This document shows, piece by piece, positions 26,190-35,285 of a DNA stretch of 64,000 bases (the stretch's first letter is position 1; each line of letters begins with the position of its first letter). The notes beneath the pieces are model-generated. The model did not search any database and was not told the DNA's origin. It saw only the letters and a list, made by a program, of their open reading frames with translations. This DNA comes from CAWCPR01 sp963797475 (lineage in GTDB: Bacteria; Chloroflexota; Anaerolineae; Anaerolineales; UBA4823), in NCBI GenBank assembly GCA_963797475.1, contig CAWCPR010000003.1, forward strand, positions 806,001 to 870,000, given 5' to 3'. Both the position numbers and the translations under genes were made by a program.

Positions 26190-27200
26190 TTAAGAAGAAA
26201 TATCCAACGCGGACTGGACGATTTGCTCGACGCCGGGCAGGACCTGGTTCTCCAGGCTGCCTGAAGCCGGCACGGGCAGGTCTGCCGCGGCCAGGCGTCG
26301 CGCCGCTTTCAGGCCCGCCCCAAGATTCTCCACGGCCCGGGCCAGCACTTCGGCCCCCCAACCCAGGCTAAGCGTGCCCTCCTCGACAACCAACAGACGC
26401 CCGGTGCGGCGGGCAGAGCTTAAGACAGGCTCGACCTCCACTGGAGCCAACTGGGTCAAAACAACCAGCTCGGCAAAAACCTCGCATTCATATGCCAGTT
26501 TCAAAATGGCCTGGCGCGCCAGGTCAGCCATATAACCATATGCCGCCACGGTCAGCGCCGCTGGCGGCGCAGATTTAATCTGCAGCAGGTGCGCCGGGGC
26601 GTAAGACCCAGGATCTTTTATCAGCGTCAGATCGAAATCACCGAGCGTCTGAGGATCCTGCAAAACAAGCAAGTAGAGCAGCTTATTCTCGACGAATAAG
26701 ACCGGGTCGTCATCCGCCAAAACTGCGTGTTCCAACAAACCGCCTGGATCGCCCAGGTTGGCGGCAGCCAGAACGCGCAAACCCGGAATCCCGATAAAGA
26801 GTTTCTCCAGGGTCTGGCTGTGGGTCGGCCCGTAACCGCGCCGGCCTCCCATCGGGGTGCGGATCACCATGGGGACACGCACCTGATCGTTGTACATCCA
26901 GCGAAATTTGGCTGCATGGTTGATCACTTGATCGGCGATCAAGGTGACAAAGTCGCCGAACATAATCTCCACCACCGGCCGGAGTCCCCGCAGCGCCATT
27001 CCGGCCGCCAGGCCGACGATACCGGCTTCCGAAATGGGGGTAGTAAAAACTCGCCCCGGAAATGCGCTCGATAGTCCGCGCGTCACTTTGAAAGCCCCGC
27101 CATAAGGATCGAGAATATCTTCCCCCAGCAGGACCACGCTTTGGTCCGCGGATAAAGCCCGCCTCAGGGCTGCATTAAGCGATTCGAGCACGGTTGTCAT
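26190..27200 (-). CDS. 2-oxoacid dehydrogenase E1 component, beta subunit
   Basis: The transketolase-like beta subunit of a heterotetrameric pyruvate/acetoin/branched-chain 2-oxoacid dehydrogenase E1, 336 residues. It has LGEDILDPYGGAFKVTRGL, TTPISEAGIVGLAAGMALRG (the Glu that activates thiamine diphosphate) and TPMGGRRGYGPTHSQTLEKLF. The C-terminal domain keeps VEEGTLSLGWGAEVLARAVE. It starts four bases after the alpha-subunit stop. There is no E2 or E3 gene in the window. Substrate preference is not readable. Confidence 0.9.
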   Translation of the reverse strand: MTTVLESLNAALRRALSADQSVVLLGEDILDPYGGAFKVTRGLSSAFPGRVFTTPISEAGIVGLAAGMALRGLRPVVEIMFGDFVTLIADQVINHAAKFRWMYNDQVRVPMVIRTPMGGRRGYGPTHSQTLEKLFIGIPGLRVLAAANLGDPGGLLEHAVLADDDPVLFVENKLLYLLVLQDPQTLGDFDLTLIKDPGSYAPAHLLQIKSAPPAALTVAAYGYMADLARQAILKLAYECEVFAELVVLTQLAPVEVEPVLSSARRTGRLLVVEEGTLSLGWGAEVLARAVENLGAGLKAARRLAAADLPVPASGSLENQVLPGVEQIVQSALDISS

Positions 27201-27204
27201 TGTA

Positions 27205-28113
27205 TTATTCGAGGATGCGCACAGAGGGTTGCAGCCCAGGCAAAGGATCGCTTAACGCCTGCTGGAAGGCCCGATCGATTTCTGTGTTGACCTGAACCTC
27301 GATCTCCACCCGCCGGGCAGGATCCAGGCGAGCAGCCTGGATCCTGATTGGATCGCGCAGCTCCCGGTAGCTTTCCAACAATTCAGCCGGACGGGTATCA
27401 TCCCCCTTGGAATGCGGCCCAAAGCGGCAGGTATGCAGGACCAATGCCTGCGGAACCTGATCGAGACGCGCACGCCTCAACGCTTCCTGCGCCGGGGGTA
27501 GGATCTCCATAACGTCGCTCGTATCCAGCTCCCTAACAGCAATTCCAAATGCACGGAAGCGAGCGCCAATGTCGCCCGCGACCGCCTGCTCCGCCGCTGT
27601 GGTCTGAGCGATGTGGTTGTTTTCCAGGACAAACAATATCGGCGTTTTCCAAAGCGAGGCCATGTTCAAGGCTTCGTACAATACCCCTTCTCCCAAAGTG
27701 CCGTCCCCCAGAAATGCGACCGTCACCGCCTGGCTGTTCTTGATTTTTTCCGCTAATGCCATGCCGGTTGCGACTGGCAAAATACCGCCTTGAACGCCGT
27801 TTGAGTAAAAATTTCGCCACTGCAGGTGCTGAGAGCCGCCTCGCCCGGCGCACACTCCGGTTTCCCTGCCCATCAATTCGGCAAAAAGGGCGCGCGGATC
27901 CCCTCCATAGGCCAAAAAATGACCGTGGCAGCGGTGGCTGCTGAAGACGATATCCCCTGGTTGGATCTGGCTGAGCACGCCAACCGCGTTGGCCTCCTGC
28001 CCCAGGTACGTATGCGTGGTGCCGAAGAAGACCCCTTTTGGAAAGTTGTCCAGGACGGTTTCTTCGAACCGGCGGATGCGGAAAAGACTGGTATATATTT
28101 CTTCGGCTCCCAT
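27205..28113 (-). CDS. 2-oxoacid dehydrogenase E1 component, alpha subunit
   Basis: The thiamine-diphosphate-binding alpha subunit, 302 residues. It has TYLGQEANAVGV, SSHRCHGHFLAYGGD, GRGGSQHLQWRNFYSNGVQGG, and the ThDP/Mg motif at 136-166 beginning GDGTLGEG and ending in ENN. It decarboxylates a 2-oxo acid and, with the beta subunit, acylates a lipoyl arm. It lies seven bases after the EamA gene in an operon with a PglC-like sugar transferase, an unusual address for this enzyme. The only lipoyl-domain protein in the window is the NeuD fusion at 9029-10162. Confidence 0.9.
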   Translation of the reverse strand: MGAEEIYTSLFRIRRFEETVLDNFPKGVFFGTTHTYLGQEANAVGVLSQIQPGDIVFSSHRCHGHFLAYGGDPRALFAELMGRETGVCAGRGGSQHLQWRNFYSNGVQGGILPVATGMALAEKIKNSQAVTVAFLGDGTLGEGVLYEALNMASLWKTPILFVLENNHIAQTTAAEQAVAGDIGARFRAFGIAVRELDTSDVMEILPPAQEALRRARLDQVPQALVLHTCRFGPHSKGDDTRPAELLESYRELRDPIRIQAARLDPARRVEIEVQVNTEIDRAFQQALSDPLPGLQPSVRILE

Positions 28114-28119
28114 AATTCA

Positions 28120-29025
28120 TCACACCAGGAATAACAACCCCACGCCAAGCATCGCCAGGCCTGTGCCCAGGATCGCATTCCAACCGATCCTTTCCTTGAA
28201 GAGAAAAACCGCCACCGGTATTAAAAATACGGGCGGCAGCGCCATCAAGGTGCTGGCAACGCCGACCTGGGCGCGTTGGATGGCGACGAGTGAAAGGGTC
28301 ACGCCTAAGAAAGGGCCTGTGAATGCGCCGATCAAGATGAAAGAAGACGCCTGCCGCCGGTCGCTAAGCTGCCGTAAAGTCGAGCCAGCCTGGCCGCGCA
28401 CAAAGGTAAAGGCCCAAAGGATCAAAGCCGCGGCGATCATGCGGATCAATGTACCCGAAAGGGCTGGGAAATCACCGCCCAGGCCTTCTTTGGCGGTGAT
28501 CAAGCCAATGGCCTGGCCTGCAGCCCCGCCAAGACCGCACAGTATCCCTAGCAAAAATCTGCGCGTTTCGACATCGTTCTGCTGGCCCCGGTTGTTACGA
28601 TCTAAAACCACCCAGGAAACCCCGCCCAGGGTAACCAGAATGGCGAAAATCTGCAAGCCGGTCAAGGCTTCCCCAAAGAACAACCATGCCAGAAGGGATG
28701 CCAGGATCGGGGCCAGGCTCATCATCAGCATCGAAAGCCGTGGTCCAATCCAGATGAAAGCCTGGAAAAGAAACGCATCTCCCAAAACAAGGCCGATCAC
28801 GCCGGAGAGGCTTAGCCAGAACCAACGTTCAGGACCGGCAGTAAAAGGCGAGGGCAATCTCAAAAGCAGGTGGGTTGCCGCCAAGAAGAAAACGGCGACG
28901 ACCAACCTCGCCCGGTTCAAGACCATCGAGCCAAGCTGCCTGCCAGCCAGGGTAAACATCGTTGAGGTGGCAGTGAAGAAAAGGGATGTCCCCAGGGCGG
29001 CAAGTTCGCCGATGGTTGTATTCAA
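28120..29025 (-). CDS. EamA/DMT-family membrane transporter
   Basis: A transporter of about 301 residues with ten hydrophobic helices in two EamA repeats. The start is TTG 29025, overlapping the TGA of the sugar-transferase gene as TTGA, with AAGGGGA six bases upstream; an upstream extension in the same frame has no membrane character. The family exports metabolites, and small relatives (ArnE/ArnF) flip undecaprenyl-linked sugars. Its place between a priming sugar transferase and E1 genes makes a role in moving a lipid-linked sugar or small acyl metabolite possible, but unproved. Confidence 0.8.
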   Translation of the reverse strand: MNTTIGELAALGTSLFFTATSTMFTLAGRQLGSMVLNRARLVVAVFFLAATHLLLRLPSPFTAGPERWFWLSLSGVIGLVLGDAFLFQAFIWIGPRLSMLMMSLAPILASLLAWLFFGEALTGLQIFAILVTLGGVSWVVLDRNNRGQQNDVETRRFLLGILCGLGGAAGQAIGLITAKEGLGGDFPALSGTLIRMIAAALILWAFTFVRGQAGSTLRQLSDRRQASSFILIGAFTGPFLGVTLSLVAIQRAQVGVASTLMALPPVFLIPVAVFLFKERIGWNAILGTGLAMLGVGLLFLV

Positions 29026-29705
29026 GTAGTCCCCTTTTCCTTTAGAGGGACCTTTCGCGCAGGGTCCGAGGACGCCTCTCCCAGGTCGGAGCTGCCCATA
29101 AACTCTTCGGCTGTGACCTGACCCGGCTGGTTGATCCCCTCGCGTTTTATGACTATCCAAAGGGTCATCAGCAAGATTTTTATATCCAGCCAGAGAGACC
29201 AATGGTCCACATACCATACGTCCAGGCGGAATTTGTCCTCCCAGGAGAGTGCGTTGCGCCCATTTATTTGCGCCCAGCCGGTTATACCGGGCAGCACCTC
29301 ATGCCGGCGCATCTGTTCTGAGGAGTAACGATCCAGGTACTGCATCAGCAAAGGGCGCGGGCCTACCAGGCTCATCTCGCCGAGAAACACATGAATGAGT
29401 TCGGGAAGCTCATCCAGGCTGGTCGCCCGTAAAAAACGGCCGAGCGGCGTGATACGCTCGGAGTCGGGCAGCAATTTTCCGTACGTGTCGCGAGCCTCGT
29501 TCATGGTGCGAAACTTGGACACCCTGAAGGGCCGGCCACGGTAGCCCGGACGGAGCTGGCGAAACAGGACCGGGCTGCCGTGGGAAATACGCACCAGTAT
29601 TGCAAGGATCGCCAGGAGCGGCGCGGCCAGCACAAGTCCCGGTATCGTCAACAGCAGGTCGAAGCAGCGTTTGGAGGCCGGTACTCCCGGAGGAAAGAAT
29701 TTCAT
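29022..29705 (-). CDS. PglC/WcaJ-type priming sugar transferase
   Basis: A monotopic phosphoglycosyl transferase of 227 residues. It transfers a sugar phosphate from a UDP-sugar to undecaprenyl phosphate at the cytoplasmic membrane face, starting glycan synthesis. One N-terminal re-entrant hydrophobic helix (CFDLLLTIPGLVLAAPLLA), then FRVSKFRTM, SLDELPELIHVFLGEMSLVGPRP, where the Asp-Glu pair is catalytic, and GITGWAQINGRNALSWEDKF. Its size is that of the minimal PglC enzymes, which use diacetamido or other N-acylated sugars. It follows mfd by 36 bp and heads the E1 gene group. Confidence 0.9.
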   Translation of the reverse strand: MKFFPPGVPASKRCFDLLLTIPGLVLAAPLLAILAILVRISHGSPVLFRQLRPGYRGRPFRVSKFRTMNEARDTYGKLLPDSERITPLGRFLRATSLDELPELIHVFLGEMSLVGPRPLLMQYLDRYSSEQMRRHEVLPGITGWAQINGRNALSWEDKFRLDVWYVDHWSLWLDIKILLMTLWIVIKREGINQPGQVTAEEFMGSSDLGEASSDPARKVPLKEKGTT

Positions 29706-29741
29706 ATCCGTCCATCTCCGGTTCGGGCGTCAATCCTTCTT

Positions 29742-32700
29742 TCAGTCGGCATAGCCTTGCAATTTTTCCAAAACCCTGGCTAACTGCTCCGGCCAATCCG
29801 GCAGAGAAATGTACTGCATCCACAGAGCAGTCTTTCCTACTCGCACCAATTCACCCAGGTCGGGTAAAGAGGCGGGAATATCGCCTTCTGGAAATCGCAA
29901 GGCGAACTGCCCATTCTCCGCTGTGACCGAGGCAAGGCGAGCCGCCTCCGCCAGGAGCTTGATCTTGAGCTGAAGGAAGAGGTTGTGGACGATTTCCGGC
30001 AGAGGGCCGAAACGATCCTTGAACTCTTCGGAGAGCGCATCCACGTCTTCCATACTTTGCAGCTCAGCCAGCCGGCGGTAAAGTCCCAGGCGAACATCTT
30101 TGTCCGGAACGTACTCAGCCGGGATGCTGACCGGCAGGGGAAGCTCAACGGTAGACCCAGTGCGTTGAGGGCTGATCCCCGATAATACCGGCGACGAAGG
30201 CAGGTTGCGGTCTTTGCGCAAGCGCCTGACCGCCTCCGCCAGCAATCGGGTGTAGAGATGGAAGCCGACGGAAGCGATATGCCCGTGCTGGCGAGTGCCG
30301 AGGATATCGCCGGTGCCGCGGATTTCCAGGTCGCGCATGGCGATCGAAAACCCGGCGCCAAGCTGGGTGTTTTCGGCGATCGTTTCCAGCCGCTGGCGAC
30401 CTTCCTGGGTGGGCGCCTTGCGGTTGTGGCGGAAGAAATAGGCAAAAGCGCGTTGGGCGCCGCGTCCGACCCGCCCGCGCAACTGGTAGAGCTGCGCCAG
30501 TCCGAAGGTATCCGCGCGGTCGACGATCAAGGTATTGGCGCTGGGGATATCCAGGCCCGACTCGATGATGGAGGTGCTGAGCAGCACATCCACCTTGCCT
30601 TTGGAAAAAGCATCCATCCGCTCGGAGAGTTCATTCTCCGGCATTTGCCCGTGAGCGACAGTGATGCGCGCCTCCGGGATCAACTGCTCCAGGTGGCTGC
30701 GCATGGCCTGGATCGTGTGCACCCGGTTGTGAACGAAAAAGACCTGCCCGCCGCGCTCCAACTCACGCAAGATTGCCTGACGCACCAGCTTCTTGGAATA
30801 AGGGCCGATGTGCGTGACGATGGGCAGACGTTCTTCGGGAGGCGTGTTGATCGTAGAGATATCGCGCACGCCGCTAAGGGCCATATAAAGCGTGCGAGGG
30901 ATCGGCGTCGCCGTCATGGTCAAAACGTCCACTTCGGTGCGCAGCTTCTTCAATGTCTCCTTGTGTGTCACGCCGAAGCGCTGCTCTTCGTCAATGATCA
31001 ACAGCCCCAGATCTTTGAATTGGACGTCGGAAGAAAACAAGCGGTGGGTCCCGATGATGATATCGATGCTTCCCTGTGCCATTCGTTCGACGATCTCGCG
31101 CTGCTGCTGCGGGGTGCGGAAGCGGGAGAGCATCTCCACCTCCACCGGAAAAGCGGACAGGCGCTGAAGGAAGGTCTGATAATGCTGCTGCGCCAGCACC
31201 GTCGTGGGAACCAACAGCGCCACCTGCTTCCCGTCCATAACAGACTTGAATGCTGCCCGCAGGGCAACTTCGGTCTTGCCGTATCCCACGTCGCCGCAGA
31301 TCAGCCGGTCCATCGGGCGCGCCTCTTCCATATCTTGTTTAACTTCCTTCAGAACCCGGATCTGATCCTCGGTCTCGATATATGGGAAGCTGGCCTCCAG
31401 CTCCTGCTGCCAGGTGGTATCCGGGCCAAAGCTGAAGCCTTCGACCACGCTGCGCCTGGCATAAAGCTCCAGCAAATCCTCGGCCACTTCCTTTACGGCT
31501 TCTTTTACGGCCGTTTTCGTGCTGCGCCATTCAGCGCCCCCCAGGCGGCTGATGGTTGGCGGGCGACCATCGGGTCCGACGTAACGAGTCAGGCGGTCGA
31601 CCTGGTGTACCGGGACAAAAAGCTGGGCCTCGTCGGCATACTCGACAGCCAAATATTCGCGCTCCACCCCTTCTACCGTGCGGCGGACCAGCCCCACAAA
31701 TCGACCGATGCCATGATCGACATGGACAACCCAATCTCCCACCTGCAAATCCGAATAAGCTGCCTCCGGGGCTTCGGCAACCGGCCGGGGCCGGCGGCGA
31801 GGTTCTGGACGGCGCCAGCCGAAGATCTCGCCATCGGTCAGCAGGTACAAGGATGATCCATCTCGTGGACTGAAAACCCAACCCTCGCTCAAGCTGCCCT
31901 CAACGAAAACTGGTGGGCATAATTGCTCGCGCTGAGATTCAGGCAAGTCGGGGAGAACACTCTGCTCAGACCAAAGCTCTAACAGCCGTGGGGTCTGGCG
32001 CGATACGACAACCAACTGCTCGCCGGTAGTATAGCGCTCAAACAGGTAGTCCATCACCCGCTTCAATTGGCCGCCGAAGCGCGGTCCAGATTTAAAGCTC
32101 TCTGCCAATGAGGAGGTGATCAGACCACCGTCTTCTAACTCGATTGCTGAAGACGGCCCCAGCTCAAGCGAACGATGTCCTGCGAGAGAATCCTGGATCT
32201 CGGACCAGGTGAGATATGGCAGCGGGAAATCTTCCGCAAGCGTTCCATCCTGAACAGATTCCCGGCGTAAATTAACTGCCTGTTCCTCGATCTCCAGGAT
32301 GGTATCCTGGAGCGCTTGCAAGTCATCGATGATCACCAGCGCCTGATTTGGAAGGTAGTCTAAAAGGCTGGCCGGAGAGGGGTGCAGCAGCGGGATATGA
32401 AATTCGGAGACATCTTCCGGCGAAGTTTGCAGCCCAATTTCCACTTGATTTTCATCAGCCCCAGATAGCACCCCCGCCGGTAGAAGATATTCCCTGGCCG
32501 GAGTGACCAGGACACGACCGGGGACGGCGATATGACCATTGGATTGAACATTTTTAACCGTACGTTGGGTGGCTGGATCGAAGCGGCGTAAAGTGTCGAT
32601 CTCATCGCCAAAAAACTCAATGCGCACTGGTTGAGATTCCGCCGGCGGCCAAAGATCCAGGATCCCGCCGCGCCGGGCAAACTGACCAGGAGCGATCACG

Positions 32701-33224
32701 GTGTTGACCGGCTCGTACCCTAAGGCAACCCAGTTGCGGACCAGCTCATCCACCTTGATGGACTGCGATTGGCGCAGGGTGCGCGTGACTTGCAGATAAT
32801 CGCGGCGCGGTAGGGTGCGAGTCATCAAAGCACGCGCCGAAGCGACCACCAGCGGCGCTGTTTGAGGAACTTGCGACCCGGGAATATGGTAGGCCGCCAG
32901 GGCTGTGAGAACGTTCAGGCGGTCGCGGCGAGCGGTGTCTCCCCAGGCAGCTTCCTCGTAGAAAAGAGGGGTTGGCTCGGGAAAGACCAGGCGCGATGCC
33001 TGAGGCGCCCAAAGGGACAGCTCTTCCACCAGGGTGAGCACCCGATCCGAACGGTCGGTGAGCAGCAAGATTGGCGCCTGCAGGGTGGCTTGCAGCGCCG
33101 CCAGGACCGGCAAGCGGGCGGAGCGGCGTAGACCCAGGCTGTGCTGGGCATTGCCCTGCTGCAAGGAGGCGCTCAATGGTTGAACGCTGTTTGCAATAAT
33201 CTCGATCAAAAACTCAAGCGCCAT
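29742..33224 (-). CDS. mfd: Transcription-repair coupling factor Mfd
   Basis: A 1160-residue ATP-driven translocase that removes stalled RNA polymerase and recruits UvrA. Domains in order: UvrB-like N-terminal region (1 to about 350), CarD-like RNA-polymerase interaction domain (about 485-545, VGDWVVHVDHGIGRFVG), helicase domains with Walker A GDVGYGKTE near 640 and DEEQ near 743, the QxxGRxGR motif (YQLRGRVGRG), then the TRCF C-terminal domain. Full length and undamaged. It overlaps the 3' end of pth by 11 bases, so the two are translationally coupled. Confidence 0.97.
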   Translation of the reverse strand: MALEFLIEIIANSVQPLSASLQQGNAQHSLGLRRSARLPVLAALQATLQAPILLLTDRSDRVLTLVEELSLWAPQASRLVFPEPTPLFYEEAAWGDTARRDRLNVLTALAAYHIPGSQVPQTAPLVVASARALMTRTLPRRDYLQVTRTLRQSQSIKVDELVRNWVALGYEPVNTVIAPGQFARRGGILDLWPPAESQPVRIEFFGDEIDTLRRFDPATQRTVKNVQSNGHIAVPGRVLVTPAREYLLPAGVLSGADENQVEIGLQTSPEDVSEFHIPLLHPSPASLLDYLPNQALVIIDDLQALQDTILEIEEQAVNLRRESVQDGTLAEDFPLPYLTWSEIQDSLAGHRSLELGPSSAIELEDGGLITSSLAESFKSGPRFGGQLKRVMDYLFERYTTGEQLVVVSRQTPRLLELWSEQSVLPDLPESQREQLCPPVFVEGSLSEGWVFSPRDGSSLYLLTDGEIFGWRRPEPRRRPRPVAEAPEAAYSDLQVGDWVVHVDHGIGRFVGLVRRTVEGVEREYLAVEYADEAQLFVPVHQVDRLTRYVGPDGRPPTISRLGGAEWRSTKTAVKEAVKEVAEDLLELYARRSVVEGFSFGPDTTWQQELEASFPYIETEDQIRVLKEVKQDMEEARPMDRLICGDVGYGKTEVALRAAFKSVMDGKQVALLVPTTVLAQQHYQTFLQRLSAFPVEVEMLSRFRTPQQQREIVERMAQGSIDIIIGTHRLFSSDVQFKDLGLLIIDEEQRFGVTHKETLKKLRTEVDVLTMTATPIPRTLYMALSGVRDISTINTPPEERLPIVTHIGPYSKKLVRQAILRELERGGQVFFVHNRVHTIQAMRSHLEQLIPEARITVAHGQMPENELSERMDAFSKGKVDVLLSTSIIESGLDIPSANTLIVDRADTFGLAQLYQLRGRVGRGAQRAFAYFFRHNRKAPTQEGRQRLETIAENTQLGAGFSIAMRDLEIRGTGDILGTRQHGHIASVGFHLYTRLLAEAVRRLRKDRNLPSSPVLSGISPQRTGSTVELPLPVSIPAEYVPDKDVRLGLYRRLAELQSMEDVDALSEEFKDRFGPLPEIVHNLFLQLKIKLLAEAARLASVTAENGQFALRFPEGDIPASLPDLGELVRVGKTALWMQYISLPDWPEQLARVLEKLQGYAD

Positions 33225-33879
33225 GATCCCCCGCCTGAGCGTTTTCGACCGCTCCGTTATATTGGTTCATCGCCGTTTCCAGGCCATGCTCTACGATCGT
33301 CAGAACCGCATCGACAGCTCGCTCCAAAGTCTCGTTGAGAATCTCCGTTTCGCGGCGGGTGAAATCTTGCAAGACGTAATCGGCTGCATCCATGCGGCCT
33401 GGAGGACGTCCGATTCCCAGACGCAGGCGAGGGAAATCCTGGGTGCCCAGCCGTTGGATAATCGAAGCCATGCCTTTTTGACCGGCTGAGCCCCCAGAGG
33501 GGCGCAGGCGAATTGTGCCCAACGGGAGATCGACATCGTCATAGACAACCAGGAGTCTGTCCGGGGAAATTTTATAGAAGCGCTGCAGGGCAGCAACCGG
33601 CTGCCCTGAAAGGTTCATAAAGGTTTGTGGTTTCGCCAGCACGAGACGGCGTCCCAGGTAATTGGCTTTGGTCACCAGGGCTTTCAATTCGAGGCGCGTG
33701 AAGGAAACGCCCAGGCGGCTCGCCAGGCGATCGACCAGCATAAATCCGGCGTTATGTCGGTTTTCGCGATACTGCCGGCCGGGATTTCCCAAACCAACGA
33801 TCAAGAATGGAGATTGTTCGATGGCCTGGCCGGAATTGAGCTCAGGGTTAATCTTGTTCAACAACTTTCTTAACACCAT
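33214..33879 (-). CDS. pth: Peptidyl-tRNA hydrolase
   Basis: Recycles peptidyl-tRNA released from stalled ribosomes by cutting the ester bond. Visible motifs are LIVGLGNPGRQYRENRHNAGFMLVD with the catalytic His, the QTFMNLSGQ segment, and VVYDDVDLPLGTIRLRPSGGSAGQKGM. The 221 residues include an N-terminal extension of about 25 residues over the E. coli enzyme, so translation might begin later. First gene of the leftward pth-mfd operon. Confidence 0.95.
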   Translation of the reverse strand: MVLRKLLNKINPELNSGQAIEQSPFLIVGLGNPGRQYRENRHNAGFMLVDRLASRLGVSFTRLELKALVTKANYLGRRLVLAKPQTFMNLSGQPVAALQRFYKISPDRLLVVYDDVDLPLGTIRLRPSGGSAGQKGMASIIQRLGTQDFPRLRLGIGRPPGRMDAADYVLQDFTRRETEILNETLERAVDAVLTIVEHGLETAMNQYNGAVENAQAGDHGA

Positions 33880-33900
33880 AAAATCTATGAAGCGGCTCCT

Positions 33901-34575
33901 TTACTTGCGCCGTATGCGCCGAGCCGAGGTATATAACCCGATCAGCGCCAGCGCAGCTACGGTTCCCAGGGCCCCTTTTCCTAGGCTTATATACAGATTG
34001 GACATCGAGAGCTGCGCCGGGTTAGCCGGGAGGGCCGTGGCGGTGGGAGGCACCGGCGTAGCGGTCGCAGTCGGGGTAATGGTGGGCACGGGTGTGTCGC
34101 CCGGAACCAGCGTGGCGGTGGGAGTCACCGGAGTGGGTGTATCTGTTTCGATGGGCGTATAGTTGCGCACCCGGATCCCGCTAACAATCGCCGTCTGTTG
34201 GCTGCCATCCGCGAGATGCACCACCAGGCGCAGGGAATAAATGCCATCCGTAATGGTTGTCGTATCCCATTGTGCAACCGTCCCGCCTGCTACCGGTTGG
34301 TCGCTCTCTGCGATAAAGAACCAGGTATTTTGCGAGTTGCGGCTGTATGCGAAAGTAAGTTCAGCAGACTGGAATCCCGGCACTGATGTATACGCGTTGA
34401 TGGCTGCCTTCCCCTGGAGCGCCTGGCCGGGAAGCGGCGATTGGATCTGCACCCCTGCAGGTGTGGGCGAGGTTGTCTGATCTCCCGGGACCGGGGTTTC
34501 CTGCTGGGCAGAGGCAAGCCCACCTGGCAGGACAGCCAGGCAGAAAACCAGGATCGAAAAAAGTGTACGTCGCAT
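33901..34575 (-). CDS. Secreted, membrane-anchored protein of unknown function
   Basis: A 224-residue protein with a cleavable signal peptide (ending ASA-Q) and an extracellular beta-rich segment at about 40-140 (fibronectin/Ig-like by its SAELTFAYSRNSQNTWFF and GIYSLRLVV strands). A Pro/Thr linker of about 55 residues follows, then one C-terminal membrane helix and a basic tail RRIRRK. The Pro/Thr stalk is a common feature of surface proteins in Chloroflexota. It lies 21 bp before pth and could be in the same transcript. I do not recognise a function. Confidence 0.7.
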   Translation of the reverse strand: MRRTLFSILVFCLAVLPGGLASAQQETPVPGDQTTSPTPAGVQIQSPLPGQALQGKAAINAYTSVPGFQSAELTFAYSRNSQNTWFFIAESDQPVAGGTVAQWDTTTITDGIYSLRLVVHLADGSQQTAIVSGIRVRNYTPIETDTPTPVTPTATLVPGDTPVPTITPTATATPVPPTATALPANPAQLSMSNLYISLGKGALGTVAALALIGLYTSARRIRRK

Positions 34576-34724
34576 GGCAATCGTTTAGTTTAACACGGAG
34601 GCGGGTGAGGGTCAACTGCCAACGGAATTAATTTTTTATAAGCGAATACCCAAAGAGGCGTAAGTATGGTAAACTCATTGGCGTTGTTGGTCTGCTGATA
34701 AAACAATTATCTGAAGGAAATGAT

Positions 34725-35099
34725 GTGACACGGTCGCGAACAGAACTGATGGTCATGCGCTTGCGCGAAATGCAAGCGGCATCTCCCGACATCGAAGCTT
34801 CTGCTGTAGTCTCTGTAGACGGCCTGATCATGGCCTCTGCCTTGCCGGCCGAGGTCGAAGAAGATCGTGTTTCGGCGATGTCGGCTGCCATGCTTAGCCT
34901 GGGTGAGCGCATCTCCACCGAACTGGGGCGCGGCACGCTTGATCAGGTGTACATTCGTGGCGATCGCGGTTACGTGATCCTGTCTTCCGTTGGCCAGGAA
35001 GCGGTGTTGACCGTCCTGGCGCGTGAAAATGCCAAGCTCGGTTTGATCTTCCTGGAGATGCGCCGGGCCGCTGAAAACCTTGTACGAGTAGTGGGATGA
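34725..35099 (+). CDS. Roadblock/LC7-domain protein
   Basis: A 124-residue single roadblock/LC7 domain (SPDIEASAVVSVDGLIMAS, then an EVEEDRVSAMSAAMLSLGERIS helix and the GYVILSS strand). Bacterial members are MglB-like and modulate small GTPases of the MglA type, or act as dimeric scaffolds. No GTPase gene is beside it. GTG start with SD AAGGAAA region. It is followed by a strong intrinsic terminator at 35134-35173, so it is probably a monocistronic unit. Confidence 0.8.
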   Translation: MTRSRTELMVMRLREMQAASPDIEASAVVSVDGLIMASALPAEVEEDRVSAMSAAMLSLGERISTELGRGTLDQVYIRGDRGYVILSSVGQEAVLTVLARENAKLGLIFLEMRRAAENLVRVVG

Positions 35100-35133
35100 T
35101 CATCAAAACCGGTTTCCTGGTTTAGAAAAACGG

Positions 35134-35173
35134 TGGGGAGGTCGCCGATAAACGGCCCTCCCCATCTCCTTTT
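35134..35173 (+). terminator. Intrinsic terminator after the roadblock gene
   Basis: TGGGGAGG (35134-35141) pairs with CCTCCCCA (35157-35164), and an inner stem GCCG/CGGC closes an ATAAA loop with a two-base bulge. It is followed by TCTCC and a run of five T. The shape is classic and the position is 34 bases after the stop codon. Confidence 0.7.
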
Positions 35174-35285
35174 TAAAGGCAAGTGGAACGACATGGGTAG
35201 TCGATTGTCTTGGCTCTTTGGGATTTTCTGGGGTAGGGGCCGGAATTGAATCTGTGGATTGGGCAGTTGGAGACGAGAGGTTAAA

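Noticed and set aside
27989..29029. A 346-codon open frame on the plus strand
   Set aside because: Antisense to the EamA transporter gene; rich in Arg, Pro and Thr from the reverse complement of hydrophobic codons.
30258..31856. A 532-codon open frame on the plus strand
   Set aside because: It lies wholly antisense to mfd, whose minus-strand product is full length with every expected motif; the plus-strand product resembles nothing.
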